64,000 nucleotides of DNA from Anarhynchus alexandrinus (lineage: Eukaryota > Chordata > Aves > Charadriiformes > Charadriidae). The notes beneath the pieces are model-generated. The model worked only from the letters and a program-made list of their open reading frames with translations, was not told the DNA's origin and did not search any database. Positions 45,107-57,944 of the stretch are shown in pieces. Location: assembly GCA_008711295.1 (NCBI GenBank), contig VUYV01000120.1, forward strand, positions 359,989 through 423,988, given 5' to 3'. Positions within the stretch are counted from its first letter, which is position 1; each line of letters starts with the position of its first letter. The position numbers were made by a program, and so were the translations under genes.

Positions 45107-48100
45107 ATGATAAACGAAGCTAAATTTCTGCCAGTTGCTCTTACCAGGAGCCTTGTCTGCTCTACATGGTAGAGCCTCACATACATAGTGCTATCCTGGC
45201 AGTAAACATCATATGAACCTCTGGTGGAAACAATAGCAAATCTGGGACATGCACTGCACCCTGCCTCCTCCTGCCTCCCCTCATCCCACACCGTCAGCAC
45301 AGACATCCTGGGGAGAACATTAAGTAGGCACAAAGAAGCAAACATGGAGGGGGGGTAATGTGTCAGTGGGCTGTGGATAATGCTGAGCTCAATGTGCAGT
45401 TTTGCAGTGCTGTCTAATGCCTACGTCCTCAGGGAAGTAGACTTTCTTATTTTGAAAAGGGCTTGTGCAGCAGGTTCATGAAAGATTTTTCAGAAAAAGC
45501 CTGTCTCAACAACCTATTAGTAACATAGCCTTATGACAGACTCAGAGATATTTCTAAAGCTGTTAGCTTAATTTATTGCAGTTGGACTGGGTGATCTGAG
45601 GCTTTATTTTTTGAGATGAGACTTTTTTTTTTCTGTTAAACTCCACATTTGGTGCTTTTCAATTGAAAATATATGACAGATTGACTTTCTGGTCAGAATT
45701 TTAATAACTGCCCTGCACCATACTACAGTCTCTCTGTGAGGGGGTCTTATTCATTGAATAGTATTTCCTACAAGCCTGTAAATTTTCTTCTTCATTTAAA
45801 TAGTTACTTAGTCTTTCTTTACTCTAGAGCTGAACTTAAATGAAATGTAATTTACATAACAAGTCACTCAGAGCCTATTGTGTGTCAAATAAAAAAACCT
45901 GCCATATTTTATCCTTCCCAGCTGACAAGTAGAAAGAAATATGTTGAAAGGGACATACCCAGTTATTAAGGGGTTTTGACAGCATTTTTTCTTTTTCTTT
46001 TTTTTTTTTTAAATTTAGTAAAGTGCCCTTCTCATAAACTAGGATTTTTAAACACAGAAAGTTCCTGAAATATTAGTCGGTGCTATCTGGACTTTATTCT
46101 CGACAACAGGCAGAATTACAAGGCAAATGGCTTGTAGGAGGAAGCTACAAGAAAGAGGCAAAACTGATAAGAGATCCATGATGGAGCAGAGACCCATCAA
46201 ACTGGTTCTTGCATTCCATACATGAGCAGTAAAACATTGCAATACTAGATCCTTTAATTCTTATTCATCTGCTTGAAGTTGAAGATGTGCTTTGCTGCAT
46301 GGGATTCACAGTGAACAGTGCTTTGAAAAACTGAGTTGTAGGTAATTAGTAGAGTCTGAGCTTACAATTGCCATCAAATATCTGAAGTTGTAAGGAACAT
46401 TTGCGCAGCAATAAAACCTTATAACCTATGAAATGCACAACTGAGGTCATGACCACCCAAGGCTATTAAATATCCCAAGCAGTTTTCTAAGTCTAGCGGT
46501 TGGTTTTGGTGTACAGGTCACATTTCAAAGTCGTAATAATCTGCCTATGACAGTTTTACCCACCTCCAGTATTATATTCTGTCCCAAGCCACAGCATGGC
46601 ATACTCTTCACTGATAAAAAAGCTCCTGCTCTTCAGCAGAAAAGTGACAGTCTCTCAGCGGACAGTGACACAAATGTGCAGCAGTCAAGGAAACAAAAAT
46701 ATTTGTGGTGAAGAGAAACACACAAATACAACTTTTTCTTTGAAGAAGGTGGGGTCTGCTGGGGCTTGACCCCACCTGTGAGCCCTCATGGGCTGGAAGG
46801 TCTGAAATCCTCCAACACCAAGGCCTGACAAGTCTGTTGATGGCCTCCATCAGCAGTAGACATTTCTTCCTGACGTCTTCATGAGAAAATTAGCCCTATA
46901 TTTGCAGCTTTTTGTCATTGACGGGTTTAGTGGGAACACTGGGTATCCCACTGGGGAAAATCTAAGAATAACGTTAATAATATAATCCTTATGAATTCAA
47001 GCATCGGTCAGAGCCTTTCAGAAGCAGTAGAAGGGACACGATACATTCTGCAGCTAATGTGGCAATTTCAAAGTGCATGGACAGTGTACACACAGTGCCA
47101 CTAAGTGATATAAATACTCTCTTAGCGCTCCGTGCCAGGCCCCCTGTTGATACAAGCTGTTCACAAGAGATTCAGGCTAAACCTATCCATAGACAGAAGG
47201 AACCCAAAAGGTTAGGGTTTTTTAGGTGGAAAGTATACACGAGGTCTACAAGCTCCCAGTTACTAATTATCCAGTACTTCTTTGAAGTGTCATTTTCTGT
47301 TGTGAGCTAATTTCGGTTGTGAGCTAATCTCTGTACTTTAACCTGCATGTTTGCCCACCAGGGACAGCTTGCTTTGGGAATGGTGGGGTCCATTCTCACC
47401 AGAATAACACAAAATTTAGTAGGATCCTTTTGTGCCATATACCCACCTCTGCTATGTGAGGACAGCGCACACATTAGCACTGAGCCCAGCACCACATCTC
47501 ACCATACTGGGAAGTGCACACCATGAGGGGAAGCACATTGTGCCTGCACCGTACTCCTCAGCAGGGATCCCCATCAGTCAAAAGACCTTAGAGCCAACCA
47601 CAGTCCCCAGGCAGGAACTAAATAATAAAAAAGAGATTATAGAAGTGCCTGCAACAGGACCAAAGTCATAGTGGAGGTCCTGCGGTCAGAGGATCTGGCT
47701 ACATATGACTCCACACTGGTCTGGGGAGACACCTTCTTCCCTGTCAGCTCAGAGCTCAGCAAAGTAGGGAGTATTTCTGCCATTTATTGCAGTGCTCACT
47801 AACAACACTACAGCAACGCATTATGCAGGCAACGATGAGTAAGAATATGCTGGCAGTGCCAGGCAGCTATAGAGGTTTGGAGTGTCCATTATTGCATCCC
47901 TGTAATAGGATGTAGAAATGGAAACTGTCCCGAAGGGCTGGCTGGGTAGAGTGAGCCAGTAAGTGGTCACTGATCTTTGGGTATTGCCTCCTCTTCCTAA
48001 AAATCTCTAGTTTACAAAAACCATATTTGTGAAGGAAATAACTTCTCTTTTTCTTCAGTATGTTCTTAGTAGGGTGACAGGTACAGTACATCTGGCGTTG

Positions 48101-48504
48101 GGCTACCTGATTATTTCTAAAATGGAAAGACAAAGGGTTAGCCTTCACAGAGCCCATTATTGTTCTGTGGATCTCAGCACAGGGTGAATTTTGAACAGCG
48201 AAGGGGCATTACTATAGCAACACATAATGTAAGCATAGAACCATAGCTTCCAGAAGCTCCTAGAAGTCTCATTTTCCTTTGGACAGCTCTTCTTGTTTCA
48301 TAAAAAAGATTTTGTGTAAAGTTGGCAGTAGGGAATTTACCTCTGTTTTACCTGCTTTGATTACTGGTGAAGGAGAACAGCGACTGGAGGCATTTGCAGA
48401 TTATTACATTTTTAAAATCTGTTTTTTGCACAGCTTAGGAGGCTATATGCTTTTCTGGAAAAGCTGCTCATTGAGCACTAACTTGGATGCTCAAAATGCT
48501 CCTG
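45107..48504. other. Non-genic region, nothing recognised
   Basis: Unique AT-rich sequence. It holds a T-rich tract at 45985-46010 and a 13-bp direct repeat gttgtgagctaat (47299-47311 and 47316-47328). Short open frames have no support. Confidence 0.5.
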
Positions 48505-48585
48505 GCCAGCTACAGAGTTGGGTGACCTTGAATATGTTACTAAACCACTGTACATTAGCAAAAGACATCTTTCCCTTATAAGGTT
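48505..48585 (+). repeat. Possible ancient SINE fragment, plus strand
   Basis: The string 'ttgggtgaccttgaatatgttactaaaccactgtac' resembles the 'tgtgtgaccttgggcaagttacttaacctctctg' core of MIR-type SINEs. Short and weak. Confidence 0.3.
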
Positions 48586-48935
48586 TTTGTTAGAATAAGA
48601 ATATAAAAGTTTTTAAACTATTCAGTGTGGTACAGCGGACAATACACATTTAAGATAGATGTTTTTGTATTGATAAAGTTTGGGTCTTAGATAACATTAT
48701 TTGGTATGCTTAATCAGACAAACACAGAAATAACCAGGGAGCTGATTAAAAGTGCTCTGTATAACCTTATTGAGGATGTAGCAAGTTGTCCTAACCATAC
48801 TTGTTTTGGAAAGTATCTTGTTTGAAAAGGACCTTCCAGTTCAGAACCAGAAGATTTCTGTATGGCAGCCACGTCTCCCAGCCTCTATTCCTTTTCTACA
48901 TTTATGTGTTGCTGTATTCCTGGTTCCTCCTGTGC

Positions 48936-48995
48936 CAGGATTTTCAAAAGTGACTACATATCTTGGATGCTTCAATTTCTAGAGAGCTCTGAGGT
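48936..48995 (+). repeat. Ancient amniote repeat fragment ('fractional CR1/SINE-like', unnamed)
   Basis: The string 'attttcaaaagtgactacat', then 'cttggatgcttcaatttct', closely follows a widespread reptile/bird repeat ('ttttcaaaagtgactagtgattttgggtgcctcaattttt'). The family name is uncertain. Found next to a possible SINE core at 48505. Confidence 0.4.
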
Positions 48996-51900
48996 GCCCC
49001 CTCAATGCCCAGATGCTCCTGTCGCAGGCTGCAGGTACAGGAGAGCAGGAGATGCAGACCCAGAAACAGGCTCAGAGTTCAGTGTCTTTACTCCCTAGAG
49101 CTGCAGATGTGCAAAGCAGGAACTGAGTTCAAACCACTCCATATTTCTGTGTGTTTCTCCTAGTATGCATCCATCTGTGAGAAGCTCTACTGAGCCTGGG
49201 AATACACATATATATATAGCTCGGGTGCTAGAATACATAAAAATTCACATTCTGCATTTTTTGCAATTCTATAACATGTTAGAGACAGAAAGACCGATAG
49301 TAGTCAGACCTGTTTAACCTTGGTAAATGTGATCAGTTCATCTCTGGGTATTGAAGGGCTTTAAGTAGTAACCAACATGCCCATGTGAACGCATGCCCAC
49401 CAGCCTGATGAACTGTGTGATTTGAATTTTGAACACTACAATACAGACAGAAATAGTAGATAAATAATGAGACCCCCTTTGGCTTTAGGAATAAGGATTC
49501 TCACCCTCCAGCACAGTCAGTGTTAGCTAGCACCCTGCTTCTGGAACTGTCCCCATTTGAAGATCAGTTCCCTCAGGGGAAGCCATAAGAAAATGCATTG
49601 AATGCCTATGGAATAATTTGCCAATAAGGGAGGTTTCTTCTACTCCTACTTAGCATTTAGCCTAGACTAAAAACATGGGAATGAATTGCCCTTTAGAACG
49701 TTTTTAATCATGTATAATACAATCGTGGATATTTTTGTCATTCATATCAGAAAATATTTCATCTTCTCTGTCCTTTCAGGATGAAAAGTCCACCTCTGGC
49801 ATTACAGTTAATGCCACTACCTGCCCTCCAGGAAATGTGGGGCATCACACTGAGTTCAACCTCTCATTCTTTCCATGCCGTATTCTTTTCTATCCATGCA
49901 GAGAAACTAAAGCATGGAGCCTGGCTGCATGACTGCTTGCTACAGGCAAGGACAACTACTCATGACATGGGAGTGGGACCAGGAGCAGCCAAAGTCTAGA
50001 AGGGAATGGAAGCAGTGCTAACGCCACAGGCCCAGACTTCTGGTCCGTTCCCATCCCACATGTAAGTGCTAGCAGTGTTAACAGGGCAGGAGTGGTCTGC
50101 AGCACACCTTGCCCTGCCAGGGCACCTTTCTTGGACACATATCAGTCTCTAATGGCTTTGGCCACCTCATCAGGCACTGGGAGAAGCAACTATTACTACC
50201 CCTTTACTATGTAAAGAAACCAACAGACAGAAGTCCAATGAGGCGGATAGTTTCAGGTGAAGTCCCCCTTCCGGTGCTGTATTTTACTATGGTCTATTAG
50301 TTTTGTATTGAATTCTTGGTCTGTATAAAAAGTCTTTTCCGGAAATGAAGTAAATTAACAAAGCCCAAGACGGGCTCCCTTTAGCTACTGCTATTATTGT
50401 TCGTGCAATGCTAGCACCCTGTGGCCCTGCTCACAGCAGCATCCTTGGACTATGCTTCCTACAAACCCAGGTCTGTTGCCCATGTAACCAGGCCTAAATA
50501 GTCCTGTGATGTCCAATGTACTATTCTGGCACCTAAAGACATTAATAGTCTCTGGATAACAAATTAAGAGAAATATAGACAATGTGTACTGATACATTTA
50601 ATATAGAAATATAAGATAAAAGCACAAATATAAAGCTTTCCCCTTTTCATTCTTTTTTCCCCTCTTTTATAGCAAGCTGTGTTGAGATTGGTCTTCTTTT
50701 AAATATTTTTAGAAATAATGAAATAACTGATGCATTGTAATCCCAGTAGAGGCCTCACCATTGTACCCTCAGGCATTGCTCTGCTATTTCAGGCTCTGAA
50801 AGAGCGCAGTTTAATAGAGTGAGAAGATCAGAAAGCTTTGTCTTTGTCCTAACTTGATGTCTGAGTCCTCTAGGATCTGCTCAAATGCCCTGGGATTTCT
50901 GCTTAGTTCTTTTACGCATTATTCCAGTGCTGTAAGAGAAGACTCCTGAGCTGGGACCATGCTTCATCTCCAGAGGCAAAGAAGCTTTAGGGTAATCATT
51001 TCATTGCCTAGGGATTTGGGGGAAGTTTAAGGCATCATTGTGCCTGAGGATTTCAAGCTATATCAGGGACCAGAAGAGCCACTGGCATACATCAGAGTAG
51101 TTTCCACAGCCCAAATCAGCCTACAATCTCCAGTACAGCATATGCTACAGAGTATTTTCTGCTCTTAGTGCTTTTCCTTTTATCCCCGCCATCTTTGCTG
51201 GGCCTCATAAAGCACCAGTCCTGGAGGCACAGCAGGGATTGTTCTTGTCTCTTAGTTACTCAGCTCCAGTCTATACATGCCTTTAGAAATGTACACTGGG
51301 ACCAGACCTGGGGCAGAATCTGCCACTGTTCAGCTGGATTTCCAATGGTTTTCAAATTGTGACCGATGCAAACTCACTAAGGAAAAAATCTAGAGGGATC
51401 TATGTAACATGAATAATTAGTTATGGTCATAACTGAACAATTGTTACACAGTGCGAGTGGCTGTGCACCTTTAGGTAATCAAACCAACACTAGAAGTAAA
51501 AAATATATAACAAATAGGTAATGAATATAATAAAAAATTCTCAAGCATAGACATTCAGATTTTAAATGAATTTCCATAAATTCCACTCATGTTTTTCCTC
51601 CCATCGTCAATGAATATTCAAGAAAAGGTTCATGGTCAAAAGCGTTCACAAAAATAGCTCGTTTTAATTAAGCAATACAGAATATTCACAGAAGTGCATT
51701 TTCTATTCATAACTGTCCAAATCACACCAGAAACCTTTCTTTAATAATTTTGCCTCCTCTAGCAGGACATGAAGACCTTCCACCCAACCTCTGCGTCCCT
51801 CCAAAGCACTCGAGCTTTCTACGTGCAGGAACAAGGCTCCTCTCTAACCATTTGCTCTTTGAAATTCTGCTTGATGCTACTTCATATCCACAAAAACTTG

Positions 51901-54900
51901 AGTATTTTTAAAATATTGTCCTCTGCCTTCTTATTTGTCTGACATTTTGCATCAAAGCCCCTTTGTTGAGCAAGACGATTTAAGCAGCTGAAGCAATTGC
52001 CCAAAGCAGTGGCCAAAGGGAAAACATGAGTGAGAATTTGATTTCTGTGAGCAAGAATATGTACTGTAAGCAGTGGAAAACCTCAAATTAATAGTTACCT
52101 ATGGCAGAAAGCCAGGAGCATGCAGAAGCTTTTTTGTGTAAGAAAACTGAGAAAACTGCCTTTTTATTAAATCTTACTGTGATCGTGGATTTTGTTGACG
52201 TACTTTGTAACCAAACAGGGATCTGTAAAACCCAGTTTCCATGGACAACATGCAACCAAAAGGCATGATAGTTCTTGTCCTGTCAAAAAACACAGGCAGG
52301 TGTTAAAAAGATGATATTTAGCTGATACGTCTCAAAAAAAAAAAAAAAAAAAAAGGAAAAAAAGAAGACAGGGAGGTTAAGCCAAGGCAGAGGAGTTGGT
52401 GGGGCTGGGGTGGGAGGCCATGGCTGTGGGGTCTCTCTGGAGGGGCTGTCTGCCCTCTGGGCTGAGGTACTGTCGGAAGAGCTGAGCTGAAAAAGCAAAT
52501 GGAGGAAGGAGAAAAAGCATTTCCGATTTACCTCAAAAAACCTGGGAAGCGGTGCCATGCATCTGCCAGCCATGCAGCAGAGGACCCGTGTGGGCAGGCT
52601 GCAGAGCAGACAGCCAAGTCTTTGCCTTACTGCCCTCCGTGTTTGCTGAAGGCAGAGGAGGCAGCCCTTCCTGAGGTGCTTTTAACACAGGTTTTAATAA
52701 TTCATTTCATGTGAGTTTCCTGCTAACGTGAGGGGAAAGAGGAGCTGGGGCAGGCTGCGTTAGGGAGACTCATTGGTATGGAAATCACATATTCCCAGTC
52801 ATCTATTTAAGAAACATGTCGGTGCAGGGGTGGGAGCACAGTGACTCAGCACTGGCAGCTGCAGCAGCAGCAGAGGGGACCCACCACGGCTTCCGTCCCT
52901 CACCACTGCCCCCAGCTCGGCCACCTCACTGGGCTGCCTTCCCTCCTGCCTCCCTCTGCCATCAGAGGCGAAGAGGCACATCTGGCGAACCACTGCTGGG
53001 TGGCTCTGCATGGCCTCTTTTCTCCCCCAGGCTGTGGAGGAGCCTGCCCCTGGCACACTGCGGTGCCCTGGGGAGGGTGCGAGGGACATGGGGTGCGAGG
53101 ACAGCTTCCTTCCCTGGCAGAAAAGGTGATATCCAGTTGTGACCTGGAGCAAGGTTTGCGACGGGGTCACTTCAGTATTACATAGGGCCCAGCCTGCCCC
53201 TGTGCTGCAGGAACAGGTGGCAGAGATGGGCAAGATGGTGGCTCATGCCAAGCCTGAGTGCCAGGACTGCGGCCACATTTCTCTGTGGCAGGGCTGGTTG
53301 CATGAGGTGCTTTACTGATGGAAGCACACCACCACTAGTTTGTGCAGCTGGGCAGCAGCAGGTTTCGGAGGTTTGCCAAGCCTGGACCTGCTCCCCACAT
53401 GGCGCAGCACCCTGGCACAGTGCGAGGCCTGGGGACGCGCAGCAGCCAATAGCTTCCCCATCTCTTCTGGGGGGACCAGAGCTGGGACGTGTGTAGCCAC
53501 AAGGCTGCAGGGTCTCTGGCAGCAGCTCGTTGGCAGGGTGTGCGTAATTTGTAACCCCCATGGGTTCAGTGTTACTGGAAATGTAGTAATTTAAGGTGCA
53601 GAGCCTCCTTTTCTGCTGTCCTGCACCTTGTAAGATAAAATGAAGCAGGCACGTATACCTAATACCGGCTTAAGGTAAAAGTGGGAAAAACATTTGATTA
53701 TTAATAATAAATTATTTTATATATAATCAGGTAGGTCTGGATCAGTCTTAAGGAAAATGGTACCGAACTTGTACCAGATCAATGGATCACTTAACATTTT
53801 TTTTAGATTTTTTGTTTTCTCCTACAAAACCATTGCCCAGAGATCACTTACAAAGTCAGAGCAGAAGGCAAGGAATGACCATGCCTGAACAGTTTAGTTA
53901 TGATATGGGTCTACTTGGAGGGGCTGGAGACAGTTTAAGTTAAAAGGGATTTTAACGTTGGTAATGCATATGATTACACTCTGCCACAAAAATCCTTTGA
54001 GGAAGGCAAGTTATCCATATCTAGATGTTGAAACACGGTAAGATTAACACAGTGTCTCATGTATATAAAAAATTGCAGATTTACGGTATGAATTACTTTA
54101 TTTTTTTGCCTGAAGAGAAATAACAAGTGAGCAAGAACAATTTTCAGAAGACGAAAGTTTGTGTTTTGCAAAGTGTCATGTGAATCTAGTCTCAAAAATG
54201 GCACTGGCTGTAGGCCATCAGTTCAGAGGCATAAACCAACTAAACACAGAAAACAAACTAAACCAAACTCAAAACTTTCCCAACCTGCAAGAAAAGAATT
54301 TCACCAAAATGAAGTTATGTTTGAAAAATTCTTCAGAAAGACTGCTCAGGAGGGAGCCACTAAAGGACTTCTAGCTGTAGGGTAAGTCGAAGAGCCCTAA
54401 GGGTTTATCTGCAATAACAGTCTCGAAAGTAACTTGTCGTTGCTTCCCAGAAGGATAACACTGAATGTAATAATTAACCCATCTGTAACCAGCATTTCTG
54501 TCCTAATAGAGGAAAGGGGTGGAGAACAGTCTGTCAGAGTGTTTGCTTTCTTTGCTGTTGACAACATACCCTTGCAATGGGTACATCTAGAGAGAGACAG
54601 TACAAGATAGCACTAACTGCAGAGCAGTTGGAAGGAGGGGAAAAAATCCCTTGATGGAAAACTGGGAACATTTATAGCCAACTGGTATTTCTGAATGGAG
54701 CTAGGAGGACAATTTTCCTTCCTTTTCACCTATTAATAAATCACTAGAAATAGATTCAAGCGCTAGTGGGAAAGCGCAGTCTATTTTTCTGCCTCTCAGC
54801 AGGATAACCTGGCTATATGGAGGACTATCACTATCCTGTATTTTGTTTTGAGGCGGAGAGTCTCAATGGGTTGCTCAGAAAATAAGTTTAGACTGAGTAA

Positions 54901-57848
54901 ACTGAAGTGAGTTCATATTTTTGGTCTCAAAGACCAAAGTCAAACACTGAGAATTCAGTTGCCACTATGCAAACCTCCAGACAGAAAAAATCCAAAAGTT
55001 GCTGCCATCAATTATTCCTGCCCAGCTCCATGGAGGGACTTCACTTTCTTAGGACCGGCTCAGGTCTTTCTAAGAAATTAGACATTGTTGATACACTACT
55101 AATTTTTTTAGTGCTCCTCCAAACCCTGGCTCCAGTTCTCCCTGCCTGAAGTACCCCAGGAGCCAGTATTTGTTGAGAGTCAGATGAGGATGAAGCCTCA
55201 TTTTTTGACTTTGATACAGTGCTGTAGGAAGCGCTGACAGTTAAATAAAACTTACTGATTCAGCTCACCCAAGTATCTCCGCAGAGGAGTTGCCACACTC
55301 TTGACAACACATCAGTGTGGTGTTATGCTCCTTGAGGAGCTGAATGCATGCTAGATAGAAAATACTCTTGATTTTTCTGCTTGCATCTATGCAACTTTCA
55401 TGGGGATTTTTCTTAAGCTCACTGCTGTTCTTGGTCACGCTCTGTGTCAGCAAAAGGAGAAAAGGTTTGTCCTTGTTGCTGCTGAATACAGATGTCTTTC
55501 CCTCGGCCTGAGTCCTGGTTATCAGGGCTCTGTAGCCGTGGAGAGGAAGGAGGAGGGAAGGGGAGTGAAACTTTAATATTACCAGCTTGCCTGTGCCTGG
55601 TATGCAGGAGAGACTGGAGCCAATGCAGCAGGCCACTGCACCAGTCCAGCTGTCACCAGGGTTTGCCACATGAGCCAAGGGTGTTGGAACACTGTCATCC
55701 CACAGTGATGGCTCTCCTGTGACCAGTGGTAGCTTTAAGTCATCTTTAGTCAATTCTACAAGTGGGGTCTTATTTGATACAAAAACAAGTGTATAGTTTC
55801 TTTTGCGAGACTTACTGGACGAACCTGCTTACATGATTCCCTTTGCAGCAAATCTCTGTTACAACAATCTCCCCCTTCAAACATGGTAAATATTCTTTCC
55901 ACTGTGGCATCTGAAAAGATACAGTTACTTAAAGGTGGAATGACAGCTTGATGCCTTACAGTGAAACATGTTTAAGGGTCTGTGCTTTTGCACTCAAGCA
56001 ACAAAATTAAGTAGCCTTCAGATACTCTTTTCAACATTGAGTTGGTCTGGATTATTCTAACTGCTGTATGTTATCAATGCTTCTCTGATTTGCACTGAGC
56101 AAGATAGGAACCCTTTTTATACAAGAAAAGGTGTTTAACATGTTTAACTGATTATTTTTGTAGCTTAGCCAAATGTGGACTTTTATTGGGGTGCAAGAGA
56201 TTACCCTTAATCCCTAAGCATCTAAAGAAGGTGTGAGCAGACGGGATATAATCTGCAACTGCTCTAGTATCTTTTGCCTTTGATTTTTAATACAAGGCTA
56301 TGATTAGAAAAAGAAGGACTGAAACCTGAGCTGATTATTAAAAGGCCCTTGGAAGTCATCACTGATAGCCAACTAAATGTGGTTTCCTACAAAGAGCATA
56401 AGGCAAAAAGTCCAACCTCAGTATGCAAAGAGAGGAATCTGAACAGCAGGGCAACTTGTGCTGAGTATGGGACCAAACAGGAACCCAGTTTGGGATCTGT
56501 GGTTTCGGGGAAGAATAAAGAAAGAAGTAGGCATGGCAAATGTTCTTGATGAATGGATTCCCAGTGATAAACTGGGTGTGATTTTAACATCATGCAACCG
56601 CAGGTAACTAACCTGAATGCAACCTGGATGGAATTGCATCAGCTGTGTTAGCTGGGAGACAAGATTAAATAGCTCTAATAATCTCATTGGCCTTTAAAAT
56701 TTTTGTGATTCCTGGTAAATGTGGTTCATGTGATGAGCCTTGTGTAAGTTATGACAGGCAAATGAGTACCTAACTCCATGCCAGAGTTGTTCCACTGCCT
56801 GAGAAGCAGCCAGCAGCTATCATCAGTCAGTACCATGCCTTTAAATATTTTATTTTTACTCTTTTGTTCTCTCATTAAAATAATTGAAAGATGATGGGCT
56901 GGGGTAGAAATCAGGAAATAGGCACTATTCACTGAAGAAGCTGTGGTTTGGCTGCCATTGAGATGTGGCTGATAGTTAACTGTATCGAACTTCTGTCTAA
57001 TGCCAAGAGTTGGGATCTAACATTTCAATGTTTTTCCATTTTTAAAAAGCATGCAAGTAACCCTTAGGTTAAGGAAAAAATCTTTCTATATATAGATCTG
57101 GCATTTACAGCACAGGTACCTTGGTGAAATACAGTTGTCAGTGGTCCTTGGTTAGGTTGCATTGTCTTTTATATCTAAAACAAAAGGTTCAAACCCCTTT
57201 TGCTGTGAAATAATTACTCTGACTGTGCATTCTGAACTCCCCTATTTGGCAAAGACATGAAGTGAACTTAAACATATGAAGAAAAACAGTCCTCCCAAAC
57301 AGAAGCACAGAAATGCATCTGTAAAGTGGCAGGGGCAGGGCATGATTAGGACTCACTGAAGCCAGAATCTCCTGATTTGTGAGACTAAATCTTCTCTGAT
57401 AGCAAAGCCAAAGGTGAAATTTTTAAAACTTAGGTTTCTGAAAATGACTAAAGAATCAGTTCTTAGCTGTCTGCCCAGCCTGAGAAAGAAGTTGAAAATT
57501 AATCTGGTTGCCAAAGGATAGTTTATAAGAAGTCTGTTTTCAGAAACGGCTAAAGCATCTTTGATCAGAGAAACACTTTCTAATTCTTGAGCATTCTGCT
57601 ATATTTAGACATCTAAGAGGATGACTTTTTCAGATGTACTAGGCAAAGTCACCCATGAAGTTGTTGGGAATTCAATGTTGGTGAATTTGGTCTTTTTTAA
57701 GACAAAGATTTAGCTTTCATAATCATGGAGGGAAAAACATGGAAAAAGGAAATAACACAAAAAGGAAAAACCCAGGAAATAACACAAAAATATTAATTTT
57801 ATTTGTCAAATTTAATGATTTTAAGGTAAACTGTGCGGTCTGTAGAGA
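48996..57848. other. Non-genic region with simple repeats and weak splice-site candidates
   Basis: Unique sequence. Strong acceptors followed by open frames occur at 49780 (50 codons to 49932) and 55849 (37 nt, then ATG-gtaaat). A near-consensus donor lies at 54382 after a 230-nt open frame. 52800-53560 is GC-rich with antisense overlapping frames. A minus-strand frame of 162 codons spans 55265-55753. A 17-bp direct repeat (aggaaataacacaaaaa) occurs at 57747 and 57774. None is enough to call a gene. Confidence 0.4.
52334..52354. repeat. Poly-A tract (21 A)
   Basis: Twenty-one A, then GG and a further A-rich run to about 52367. No retrocopy body is recognised upstream. Confidence 0.9.
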
Positions 57849-57944
57849 GCCTAGTTCATGCAGGGGGGTTGGAACTCGATGATCTTCAAGGTCCTTTCCA
57901 ACCTAAACCATTCTATGATTCTATGATTCTATGATTCTATGATT
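57849..57944 (+). mobile_element. CR1 3'-end fragment, severely 5'-truncated
   Basis: About 60 bp of CR1 3'UTR ('ggggggttggaactcgatga', then 'ttcaaggtcctttccaacc') followed by four perfect attctatg units and a partial fifth (57910-57944). This is a typical extreme 5' truncation. The low divergence of the tail indicates a fairly young insertion in the same broad subfamily as the copy ending at 26513. Confidence 0.95.

Noticed and set aside
45040..45345. 101-codon minus-strand frame
   Set aside because: It crosses an ancient interspersed repeat fragment, so it is repeat-derived or chance.
52334..52354. Poly-A as the tail of a processed pseudogene
   Set aside because: Same reason: no recognisable retrocopy body or target-site duplication.
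52799..53561. Minus-strand frames of 144 and 127 codons with plus-strand frames of 114 and 108
   Set aside because: GC-rich and stop-poor on both strands. The residue composition is unlike a conserved protein, with no splice support.
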